Source of the DNA: Polyodon spathula
Taxonomy: Eukaryota; Chordata; Actinopteri; Acipenseriformes; Polyodontidae
NCBI RefSeq assembly: GCF_017654505.1
Contig: NC_054553.1
Coordinates: 4,635,474-4,699,473, forward strand
Direction: 5' to 3'
DNA length: 64,000 nt
Notes under the pieces: model-generated
What the model was told of the DNA's origin: nothing
The model's input: the letters and a program-made list of their open reading frames with translations, nothing else
Database searches by the model: none
Position numbers and translations under genes: made by a program
In this document: positions 34,601 to 46,100 of the stretch, piece after piece
How the letters are laid out: every line of letters starts with the position of its first letter
Numbering within the stretch: position 1 is the stretch's first letter

Positions 34601-36218
34601 CACACTGTCTCCTTGATGGTCTGCTTTCTCTGTTTGCAGAAAGTATTTGATGAATGCCAGGATCAGCGAACTTGCCAGTTGTCTGTCAACAGTCGTGTTT
34701 TCGGCCACGACCCCTACCCCAGCACCAGCAAGTACTTGATCGTGTCCTACAAGTGCAGGCCAGGTGAGGCTGGGGCTGGGCACCGATGGGTGACAGGTAT
34801 CAGGCTGGAGGGTTTAGAGTAGTTTTCCCTCAGGATCCAGGATTGAGGGTTGGAAGTTGGGACAGGGACTTTGCTATTCTGCTGCGGTCACCTGTCTGGT
34901 GTTGTGGTGTTGTGAAACAGCATCTCCTTGTCTTGTGTTGACATCTGGAGAGTGTGGTTACTGGGATATACAGTGGTTCCAATAGAACGTACTTCAGGAT
35001 TTATAGATTAGATTTTAGATAGATTTTATAGATACAAAAATTGGTGATACATTAATAATAGCTACCAGAAGATAGGATTATAATAGGGTTTCTATTGAAA
35101 AAAAATCATAAGAACAAACAGTGAGATTAGTTAAAAAATATGATTTACACCTAAAATAACATTTGCAGAAAAGTTTGTAACTTCAGACAAAAAAAGTTCC
35201 TTTTGTTTAAGAAGACTTTGACATTGAGAAAGATATCTTGTCCGAACGTTTGCCATTGAATTTATTTCTAAGTGAGAATATATTAACGCAGCAGAATTTG
35301 ATCTTAGTGGAGCGAACTCAAGCCTGCTTCTCTCCCCCCCCGCCTCCCCCTCAGAGAATCACAGCAGTAAAGTTGCGTGTGAGAATGAGAAGCTGCAGCT
35401 GGTTTGTAAGAATCAGACCGTGCTGGCCATCTACTCAGCTACGTTCGGCCATTTACACCATGGGAACCCTGAGTGTCCACAAGGGAACAGCACAGGGGCT
35501 GACATTGGTGAGTACTGCAGAGATAGTGCTTGTGGGACTCTGGTACAGTAAGCTGCTCCACAGGACCCTTATTTCAGTCCAAACCACTGGAGCTTGAATG
35601 ATACATACTCGCTCACCACTTTATTCGGACCACCATCCCATTTTGGATTGGGCATTTGCAAATCAGAGTGGATTCTTTCATTAAAGTCCTGTGCCTACCT
35701 GAATGTCTATCCCACCATGCTGCTGTTGTCCAGGATTGGTTCAAGGCATGGAGCTCTGTCACAATCGCCCATATTTCTGTACAGTTCCGCTCTCACTGCA
35801 TTTAGTGACAGGAGCTCCCTCTAGTGGATTGATGTTTTTTCTGTGTGCTGCAGAGTGTCTGTCCCCCTCCGCCCTGAAGAAGGTCTCTCGGAGGTGTCAC
35901 AGCAAACTCAACTGCTCAGTCTCTGCTGACATGCACACTTTCGGGGACCCCTGCTTCCCGGGCCTGTGCTCGGAGCTGGAGGAGGAGTTGAAGGTGGACC
36001 TGCCAGGGGAGGATCCCAGTCGGAAGGAGATCGAGGACTATGATGGCGACACCTCCTCTGATTCCTCCTTCTGCCGCCTGACTCGCTCCTACCGCGCCTC
36101 TGAAACGGCCGAGCTGGTGGACAGAGCTGAGGTCAAGGAGCCAGGGGTCAACGAAATCTGGCTGCACAAGGACTCGAGCCCCTATGCCATTCACAAGAGC
36201 AAAGCAGCTACTAAATAA
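31689..36218 (+). CDS. eva1c: EVA1C-like protein: two SUEL lectin domains, transmembrane segment missing
   Basis: Five coding exons: 31689-31791, 33554-33753, 34640-34763, 35355-35507 and 35854-36218. They total 945 nt, or 314 residues plus TAA; human EVA1C has about 441. Order: a signal peptide (about residues 8-30, hydrophobic TFVLSLSLTLLCVSS); a first galactose-binding SUEL domain (about 45-142, with HACDGEQLTITCP, VFDECQDQRTCQLSVNSRVFG and KYLIVSYKC); and a second from about 146 (KVACENEKLQLVC, LKKVSRRCHSKLNC, FGDPCFPG). A cytoplasmic tail then follows directly (SSFCRLTRSYRASETAEL, NEIWLHKD). The rest of the second SUEL domain, the juxtamembrane part and the transmembrane helix found in human EVA1C are absent within one open exon. 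EVA-1 acts as a Slit co-receptor in C. elegans; EVA1C binds heparan sulphate and Slit. This copy would be secreted, or be a deletion or assembly artefact. Confidence 0.85.
34112..34280. mobile_element. MITE-like element with CAGTGGT terminal inverted repeats, eva1c intron 2
   Basis: It starts CAGTGGTTTCCAACC and ends GGTTGGGGACCACTG, which are imperfect 15-bp inverted repeats. The interior has no coding capacity. The ends resemble non-autonomous hAT elements, but I could not confirm an 8-bp target duplication, so the superfamily is tentative. Confidence 0.6.
35813..35826 (-). promoter_or_regulatory. CTCF-like motif before eva1c last exon
   Basis: On the minus strand this reads CCACTAGAGGGAGC, matching the CTCF core at all positions except the C at position 12. 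It lies about 28 bp before exon 5. Motif evidence only. Confidence 0.3.
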
Positions 36219-36550
36219 CTGTAGGAGCACAATGCTCATGTTAAAGATAGTTAAATGCAAAAAGCAATTAAAATGTCTTGTTTCACATGCTTCTTAACAA
36301 CAAATCAAGATGATCATATATATATATATTTGTGATTTGCTGTGACTTTGTAGGGGCTCAGATCAGCTGGGAGACTGGCTAACCTTTCACGTGCTAAACT
36401 GACAAAGACTAGCAAGTGAGCAATTAATTCAAAGCTTGAGATTAACAATAGAACAGTGGAATGTAGAGCTCTGATAAAAATAAAAATAAATCAATTATTC
36501 CCCTTTAAGGCGGATTCTTTTAATTCTAAGGCGATTTTTTTCCAAGATAA

Positions 36551-36564
36551 GTGCCACCTAGTGG
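36551..36564 (-). promoter_or_regulatory. CTCF-like motif between eva1c and ocrl
   Basis: On the minus strand this reads CCACTAGGTGGCAC, matching all 14 positions of the consensus CCASYAGRKGGCRS. With the motif at 35813-35826 it gives two same-strand candidates within 750 bp at the boundary between two genes. Occupancy is unknown. Confidence 0.4.
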
Positions 36565-36864
36565 TTGAATAGTGTGCTCTGCTAGGTAACAAGTAATGGA
36601 ACAAGTTAACTGTGAATTTTGTATTGCATTGTAATAGCCAAGGCAATCCTAAAACCGAAATAATCAGCAAACTATCCAGAGATAAAAACAAACACACTGG
36701 AGATATGTCACCTAGTCTCAGCTCTCTTTATACCAAACTGTCATTTCTGTCATCAAATGTTGCAAACAAAATTTAAATAGTGTATATAGATGTATATACA
36801 GTTAAAATATAAATTTAGAATGTCATAATTAATGATACATTCCTACTTTATACAGACAAAGATA

Positions 36865-36867
<3 letters not shown>

Positions 36868-36920
<53 letters not shown>
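36868..36920. repeat. (TA)n microsatellite
   Basis: A perfect TA tract, followed after ACTTATGGTCG by a second short TA tract ending near 36949. Confidence 0.9.
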
Positions 36921-36922
<2 letters not shown>

Positions 36923-37239
36923 TTATGGTCGATATATATATATATATAGAAGTCTGCCAAATATAAAATAGGCTCATTTTATTATGGTGTATAATGTAAT
37001 AGTCCAATAACTAGAGACAAGTAAATCCATCACATCACTTGAATTAATAATTCTATATTAATTATTTTGGAAGGAAATCATTATTGGAATATACCACCTA
37101 CCCACAATATCAACATGCAAACACAGGCCACCTCCATACCTGTGATGAATTAGAAGTCGTAAGCGTTTGTATTAAAATGAAGTCGTCCTTAACGTTAGAT
37201 GGCAGTGTTTGTGGGTTTTTTTTTTATAAATATTCCACA

Positions 37240-37719
37240 TTTGTGACAGCTGTCTCCCGGTCGGAACTCAGGCAATCTGCTGGTAGTAACAGTGTAGTCG
37301 GTGCCTGAGCGACTGTTACTGTGTGCGGGAGAATCCCATCAAGATCGCCGTGTAGAGCTGGGTACCGTTCAGCTAGAGGTCGGTTTGGATCGGGAGAGGG
37401 CAGCACGAAGCTCCGGAGTACTGTAGATTCGTGTTTCGGATCAGCTCTTGTGTTTTGGAGTAAGCCTCGGCCGGGAACAGTTTGCTTGTAGACAACGCTG
37501 GAGAGTGAACCGGGTGTTGTCAGCGAGCGGCCGGGAGGGTGCTGTTGGTTCGGGACACTGCCTGTCAGTAGCTGCGGTCGGGGAGCGAAATCGACGAGGA
37601 TTTATTCCTGCCTGGGCTAAGAGGGCCAGAGCCTAGGGAAAGCTGGAATACGCCTCCAGTTGGATAAAGTTTTCGTTACAACATCAACAGGCCAGACGGC
37701 ATCACGGTCGGAATTATTG
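37240..37719 (+). promoter_or_regulatory. CpG-rich promoter and 5' UTR of ocrl
   Basis: CpG density rises sharply compared with the AT-rich DNA on both sides (for example CGGTGCCTGAGCG, GGCCGGGAACAG and AGCGGCCGGGAG). This continues to the ocrl start codon, as expected for a broadly expressed gene with a CpG-island promoter. No TATA box was seen. The transcription start cannot be placed from sequence alone. Confidence 0.5.
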
Positions 37720-40700
37720 ATGGAGCCGGTTAACAAGTCTGCAATGAGACTCGGGCTGGGGGAGGATCAGTGCATTATAATATCCTTTGATGATTATAAC
37801 ATATCGCTACAATATGAGGCAAAACCATTTACTCTAGATGGCGTTAAAGTTAAAACCCAACTTTTTTAGAGCTACGTGGGTCATGTGTTTTACATTCACC
37901 GGTCACTTTGAACTGCATTTAAATTAGATTAGAGTCTCTGTAAATAAATAAACAATCTTACCAACAGCAATCATTGAATATGGTTTGTAGGAGGGACTAA
38001 GAGATTATTTATATATTGCTTTGTTTCTAAGCATTATCCCTGACAGACTGAGTGGTTTAAAGGTGTAGTCGTGTTGGTTGATAGCTAGAATATTAATTTA
38101 GTATGTGCAGTGGGTCTGGATGTGTCCTCACTTTCCGAGGCAATCTTTGTAAAACTTACTGTGTGCTGCACAGATTTTTTTCCACCCATTTGCTGTCTTA
38201 AAGGTAATCTACAAGGTATTGACACTTTGCTCACATTTGGGTCCGATTCTACCTTTGACGAAGGAGCGCGACGTCCACCTCAGTAGTCTGTGTATAGGTT
38301 TGGTTAAACGGGTGTGGCACGACACTCCTTGTACGTTTTATATCGCACAATATGTCGACGGCAACCCTTTTGTATTTTTAATGCATGCATTTCAACTGCA
38401 ACACAGTCTGCAACGTTCTCGTTCAAATTATAATGTACTGACAAAAAATACCACAATGGAAATCTGGTTAGAATCCCTGCCTGTACATTAAGTACAAGGA
38501 CTTCAGCATTCATTGCTGTCTGTCTGTTATGGTAGGTTAAGTACGTTTCTGGACAAATGAAGAAATGCAAAAGAGCTGGAAATATTTCCATTTATATACA
38601 TTCGTAAATCAAACATTTAGTCTAGCTTTGATCTTGTTGTGGTGTAGGAGAACAGTTTCTTCATCGATAGTAATAAATATCAGGTTGGGCTCCAGTTAAC
38701 TTGCTTGAAACCCCACAGTAGTGGCCAGCAACAGGAAACCAAAAACGAGAGGCTTTGCTGAGTGTAGTGATTGATATGAAGAGGGATGGTTCTGGATGGT
38801 TCTAACATGGTTTTCTTTTCCAAATTAGAAATCAACCTGTGAAGCAGCTTCCCTTTCAAACTATCCTACTGTGATAGTAAATCAGTAACATTAGCCAGCT
38901 CTGTAGAATGATCAGATTAGGGGCTTCAGAGTGGCGCATCCTGCAAAGATGGATTTCCAGTTTGAAATCTGTCTCGTTTATATGTACTGTAAAAGCTAAT
39001 TCTGCCAGATTTCGTTCTCAGTAGTTCTAGTTTGGCTATTTCTGGTTAAAAGGGTTCAGAGAGGATCAGGTACAACCCTTTTGAAGCACAACGTGTAAAA
39101 GCATTACTTAAACAGAGTTAAAACTGTTGAGAGAGAAGCCCTGTGAAACTCTTCTCCTAATCCCTACTCCACTTGTTCCTCAACACTGTGTTTAAGCTGT
39201 GAGGGGCCTGGTGGTGAAGGACGGCCTGAAGGAGCCCCGGCTGCTGTCTCTGATTCAACGCTCAGGAGAGTACATGTCAGTTTGTATTTTTTATTAAAAT
39301 TGTGTTCACCAAGACTTGAAGAATCTGGCAGTGGCATTACAGTATCTTCTACACTGAATTGTATCAACCATCTGTTTAAAGGTGTAATTCAATTGTAACC
39401 ACAGATAGTGTTGATGTAATCCAGCATGATTCCTCAGTGTTGTAAAATGCGCTAAAAAAATCCAGCTGTGCTTTATGCCCGCAGGGTATAGATTGATCCC
39501 CTTGACTGCTTAGTTTCTTCTAATTTTAATCTTGTATGGTGCACATCAGCCTTAGTAAAAGCCTCATTTATCAGCAGGTGATTTCTCCAGGGTTATGACA
39601 CGGTACTTTGTTCTTGTCCCTTTTAGATTACAGTGAAGCCAGTCATTTACAGCCAGTATCAAAGTTTGCATCTAACAGTAGTTTCAGGAAATGTCAGGAG
39701 CAATAATGATAACCTAACCAGAACATTTCGGCTTTGCCAAGCAGGATGCAGGATGGAACGTGCTTTGTACTGTAGATAACATGGCTGTGTATTTTCCTTG
39801 TGTATCTGTATTGATCAGCAGCATCAGTTTTTGTCTAGAACAACTTCCAATAGCATGTGTCCAAAGCTTGATACTCTTGCAAGCAGAGCTAATCTGGCAG
39901 AAAATAAAGAAAGCTGTAAGAGTCTAGACCACGAAAGACAGAAGTTAGATGCTAAACCCCCTAGATGTTAGGTTTTTTTTTTTTTGTTTCAATTCACTAG
40001 CACAGAGAGTCAGGAAATGAGCTGTTACGATTACTTGTGGCTCAGTTTTTGACTTGCAAGCCTTTTTAAATGCTGCTCGCCTGTCAGGTCATTTGAACAC
40101 CTCAATTTTTTGTTGCTTTTTCTTAAGGCAACACAAACAATCATTGAGACCCGTGTTGCAGACAGGACTGAACTAGCTGTGTCTCCTATTTCTACCTGTT
40201 GATGCTTGCTCCTGTTCCTTCATCAGCAATGCAGTATATCTCTTAATATAGATCACAGGATGGCTTCACCTGTCAGATTATAAAATCCTTTGTGGAATCC
40301 TGATTTATAGAGGTGTCATGCTAATAACTATTATCTGAAAATAACTCATTGTACTGCAGCGCACGGAAACATGATTTAATTCCTCTTTTATGTAAGTTAT
40401 TCATTATGACATCAATAAACATTATTGATGATCACTAACTCTCTTTCTCTCTCTCTCTCTGTTTCTAGGTTGGACATCTTGTCGAATCCTGATGCAGTGT
40501 TGAAAAGTCCAGTGCCACAGATTACCATACCAGTTAACAGCAGGTTTCACATCATACAAGGTAACTCACTGAAATGAGTTGAAATCTGGGCATAAACTCA
40601 CAGGTTTAAACAAATGTGCTAATGCAATACAGCAAGTAAGATCCTAGCTGAACTTGAGCAATCTGAGTGTTTTTTTATTATGATTTTGAAATCTCCATCC

Positions 40701-43066
40701 TGTGAAAATGGGTTTTTCTGAAGAGCCTATTCACAAAGCTTAGAAAATATTTCCACTTCGAGTCTACTGCTTCTTTTGGCAATGTCCTATGTACTGCATT
40801 TTACAAACATCATGGTGCTAATCAATAACCCAAGAAGTCGTGCAATTCAGTGTGGTTTCAAATGTTGGAAAGTGGTTCCTGCAGTCACACGACGATGATT
40901 TTGTCTTTGCTGTTGTCATTTTCAGATGCAGAAGAGGCTCTTCTCATAGACATCCCAGTTAATTGTGAGTATCAATTATCAACTCTGAGCAGTTTCGATA
41001 AACGGAGGTTTATATAGGGAGGTTTCTCATTGTGTCCTATTCATTTTGGTACAACTGTTGTTCTTGTTGTGCAATATCAACCACTAACAACACAGCATTG
41101 CACCATAATGAGGTCCGGTGCAATATTCGAAGCATCCTCTAGCAGAACGAGCCTTTTTTCCTGCCCTGCAAAGTCATCGGGTGAGTCAGTGACCCTTGGC
41201 CATTAAGCTAGACTCTAGAGCAGCTTGTCTTGATTTTTAGGTACTGTACGGGGCTGCAAAGAACCACACAGCAGTTAGTAAACAAACATTTAGAGATGTT
41301 GAACATCATGAGCCTCTTTTTGTACTGGAGTCATTGTCTTTGCTCAAGAAGATTCTAACCATCCTCGTCCCTCTGTCTACTTCTCGGTTTCCAGCCTCTT
41401 GCAGGATCCGGGTTCGAGGGGACCGCACTGAAGAGCTGCTGTTTGAGTTCCCAGATGACCGATGTCTGTCCTTCCTGACGGAGGTGAGACGAGCTAAGCA
41501 GCAAGGTAAGGGGTGAGCTTAATTCAAGAATCAGCTTCATTCACGAAAACAAGTATTTCATGTGTAGCTGAACTGTGTTACTTATTTGAGAACTTGTCCT
41601 TCCTGCTGAAGTAGGTATTGAGTCTTAAAATGACACAGTTCTGTCTCATGCCTATCTGACATCATGCGAGTGTATTATATAATGTATTCCATTTATAATA
41701 ACGATTCATTTAACAAACAAAATAGACAAGTGTTTGTTCTCACTGTTTTGTATAGGCTGAACCTGCTGGTTTGCTATTTTAATCAAACTGTTTTATAGTT
41801 CATGAAGTCGATCCCTGTGCTCAATTCATTTTAAGCCGAAGGAAGGAAGGAAAGCATTCTACACTTGCACATTTCAGTGTAACTTCTGCAGTGGGGAAAT
41901 TCTGATATGTTATTACACAGTTAAAAAAAATCTATATTATGTTTGATATTCATTAAACTGCTCAGTCCAGAACATGAATATCAAACTTTGTTTCAATGCT
42001 ACTGTGTATGTACTAGTAACCTCATAATATTTAGTCATATTGCCAGCTACATGTGATCAATTCTTTAATTGTAGTTGTATCTAAAAGCCAGCCACCCGGA
42101 AGGATGGACCCATTTGGATCAGACTTTGCACCAGGGCCCAGTTACACAAGCAGACCTGTCAATGCAGCGTCCACTACTACCAGTGCTAGCAACCCTGTCA
42201 ATGCTTTTCCAGCGGCAGGTAATGAACTACTGTAAATTTAGCATCGTAATCCTTTTCTGTGTAGAGAAAAGGTATTCATTTTATGCAACTGGTCACCATT
42301 CATAGCACTGAACACAAAATTGTAGATCTGTCCTGCAACACATAATGTACTGGCTTTTGAGGAATGATTGGAAAGTATCTACAGAAGGTGGTATTGTATC
42401 ATATGTTCAACACCAAAAAATATACTGTGTGCAATGGACCTGTCTATTTGTTTTTGTTTATTTACCAATATTTTAAGAAAACAAACAAACAAATAGACAG
42501 TTGGTTTAGGTACAAAAGTGGGTTCTTCTGTTGTACTAAAATATGACTCTAAAATGTAGCTCAGTTGAGTCTTCCTTCGTGGCCTTTTCTAGAGCTTGTT
42601 TCCCTTGTGCAGACACAAGCACACCAGGCAAAGCTTCTTCTTTTAATCAGTGAAAGCCATTTGTAGAGCAGTGTGGAGTGCCATGGCTGTCTGGAATGTG
42701 AGTGCCAGGGTGATAGCAGTGACCTGGTCCATTCCTTTTATAGACCTTGGTTTTGAAGATAATTTCAGTGATGTTCTGAAAGTGGAGGAGAAGAAGAACC
42801 AGCACAACCGGGTCAGTGCTCCCCGTGGGCCCCCGCCTGTCCCGGCACATAAAGAAACGCCTCTCCCAGTCCCGCCTCGGAGAGGGTTGCCTGCCCCAGC
42901 ACCTGCCCTTACCCCTGCCCCAGCTCCTGCTCCTGCTCCTGCTGCTGCACCAGTCCAAAAAGAGAGGCACCTGCCTTCACCAGCAAAAGAAGGGCATTTT
43001 ACTGCCTCTCAAAATAAAGCGTGAGTACATTTCTCTGTTGTGTGCATTCTTTTCTTAAAAAAAAAA

Positions 43067-43117
<51 letters not shown>

Positions 43118-46100
43118 ACACACACACAGTTATGCAGCATTTCAACCTAACAGCTTTTAAAATAGTGATTTACCAGTATTGTTATAACACGTATAGTAAG
43201 GATGTGAGCACTTATATTGGAGAGGTTGCTTTAAAAAATTGAAATCCGGGTATCAAGTTATATTTTACATCTATTTGCTGCCTATTTCATTTCTTACCTA
43301 ATGTATCAGCATTCTCTATCGTCTGCTATTCTTTCATTCTTTCTCGTGCTTACTAACTATTCCAGTGTAATGTCCTTTTTCAACCTGCATGTATTCTGAC
43401 TCATCAGTGTTTTTCCTGCAGCTCCAAGTGGAATGATAACCCCAATGTGACCAATACCATGAGGAAACTGTTTGTGCCGACCAGCCAGTCGGGACAGAGA
43501 GAGGGTTTAATCAAGCACTGCCTGATCAAGAAGGAGAAGGAATATGTGGATATCCACAACTTCAGGTGAGAAGCACTGAGGAACGCTGTCTTCGTAGAGA
43601 ACAAAGGATTGTTCAAATGTGCAATAAAATGTGCTTTTCACCGGCCAGGTTTTTTACGGGAACGTGGAATGTGAACGGGCAGTCCCCTGACAGTGGGCTG
43701 GCAGCCTGGCTGAGCTGTGATCCTGAACCCCCTGATGTGTACTGTATTGGGTAGGTACTGTACCGCACTGTGGGACCCGGTGCGTGTGGGCATGGTGATA
43801 TAGCATCTTATAATAGATTTAGTACACTACGAAAAATGCGTATCAGGAAGGAATACTTGAATGCATACCAGTGGGAACATACTTGAGGAAATAGCTATTG
43901 TATATAGAAGGTTGTAGTCATCTTTGGAGAACTAAAAAGACAGAGGGACGGAGATAGACAGATAAGTGATTTGATGTGTTTATTTGTGTGCTGGACTGAT
44001 TTAACTTTAGAACGTTAGTATGTCTGCCCCAGTGTGTGGCACAACAGAAATATTTCATCACTGTCCTATTTCTGCCACGCCTGTAGTTTTCAGGAACTGG
44101 ACCTGAGCACAGAGGCCTTTTTCTATTTCGACTCGGCGAAGGAGCAGGTGTGGGTGGAGGCTGTGGAGAAGGGGCTGCACCCCAAAGCCAAGTACAAAAA
44201 AGTGAGTCTCTGAAAACTACAGCTGAAAATCATACACTAAATTCAGCAGCACCAGGACAAGTTCATACTTCAGTACTGGGAGTCTGATCCTTCAACTAGC
44301 ATCTGGGCTACAAAAGCTTCTAGTAATAGCCTGTGCCTCAGTACACACCTAATTATGACTAGTGATACAGTAATAGAAGCCTAGTTAGATTTCTAGTGTG
44401 TAGTTCAAAGCATGAAGTGTATGCATTGTATCTGTGGTAGGAGTGATTCCTCACTTTTAAATGCTGCTTTTTAAACAGTATTAGGTCCAGAGCTAATCAA
44501 TCATTATGGATCCCCAGTGCTACCTTTTTAAAGAGTAGAACATTTTATTCAAGAAAAAACAGAACTTGTTCAATGCCAAATGTAAGGAACGATCGGACAT
44601 TCTTACAACTGGCTGTTGTGTTGATTATTCTACAAAACATACAGTTTAAATGTCAACTCAATCAAGTACTTTAAACTTGCACGCTTTCTTAGAAAGCAGA
44701 GAATCAAATTTGAATGCAGTTATTGTTTTGTGCTGGTCTCGTCTTCTCTTCTCCTGGGACGCTTCTAAAATGAGCTAATGTATTTAGACTGCAGTGCTAG
44801 AATTAGCTTTGATGTTTTACTGGATACTGTCCCCATTGTTAGTCTCACAAAAAATTATTTAACTGTATCGGCTACAAATGAAGTAAAGCAGAATTCTGAA
44901 ACATGAGGAGTGATAACGAAGGCCAGGTACTGCACTATGAATCGGACTGAAAGCATTTCATGTTCCCAATCCATCCATAAAATACTCAATTGTGAATTCG
45001 GAGCAGCTACCACACTATAATACACTGCCTCAAGGCTTGAAACTTGCACCAGCCCTCAGAACCTCTCTTGTTAACGTATGTTGTTCAATTCTGATTAAAC
45101 AGTAAGGCCCCTGGTTATTGTGCTGCTCACACTTCTCATCACAACACGAGTACCTCATCCTTGAGTCTGCAGGTTTGCTAATAGTTCTAAATGCAGATAT
45201 AAGGAAGGAATGTGTTTAACATCAAAATCTTCTATACTTCATTGAAGGTAGTTCTGAAACCCAGGAGTGGGTCCTGGGCTAGTGGGAGTTTCAAGCCCTG
45301 CTGCCTGCATGTCAAGTACTGTATGCAAACATTTCAGCTAATGCTTTCATAATGATTCCCTTGCTCTCAAGATCAGCCTGATTCGATTGGTGGGAATGAT
45401 GTTGCTTGTCTACACCAAGAAGGAGCACCGGAAGTATATCCGTGATGTTGAAAAAGAATCCACTGGCACTGGGATTATGGGGAAAATGGTGAGTAGCCAG
45501 AGATATTAAGCAAGTAAATGCTTTTGTGTGCTTCACACTTGAAAAGATATGGATCAATATAATGTAACCATTAAACAGTATGTTGAAACCACAGTAGAAT
45601 AAAACGGGTCCCCAATTGGCTGACCTGGTAAAGGCATGACTGTGTGGCATGCAGTATGAGCCTAGAGTCAGAAGAGCACAGGTGATTGGTCTTCAATGGG
45701 GATTTCAAAGGGAGCGTGCCATTGTTGTTTCTCCTAAATCTAATATGTTTTGAATTTGTTCAGGGTAATAAAGGCGGGGTAGGTGTGAGGTTTGTTTTCC
45801 ACAACACCAGTTTCTGCATCGTAAACTCTCACCTGGCTGCGCATGTGGAAGACTTTGAGAGGCGCAATCAGGACTACAAGGATATCTGCGCTAGGATGAG
45901 CTTCCATGTGCCAGGGCAGCCGCCAAGCAGCATTGTTAAACACGAGTGAGTCATTGGGGGGGGGATTTCCGCCCAATAACAGTCATGTAAGCCAGTGATG
46001 TAATGAGCTGTACAATTGCAATTCCCCTTGCATAACAATGCAATATATATATACATATATATACTAGTCAATAAATGTGTTTCTCCCTTTTACAGCGTGG

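Larger units (their letters stand above)
36219..37239. other. eva1c 3' region and gap to ocrl
   Basis: The sequence just after the eva1c stop includes AATTAAA-type signals near 36265 and is probably its 3' UTR. The remainder is AT-rich, with a long (TA)n tract at 36868-36920. A perfect CTCF-core match at 36551-36564 is listed separately. No exon was recognised. Confidence 0.4.

Noticed and set aside
37720..37869. ocrl exon 1 read straight through as a short separate protein
   Set aside because: The first 20 codons match the ocrl start, but the remainder after ATATCCTTT has no similarity and continues into the U12-type intron.
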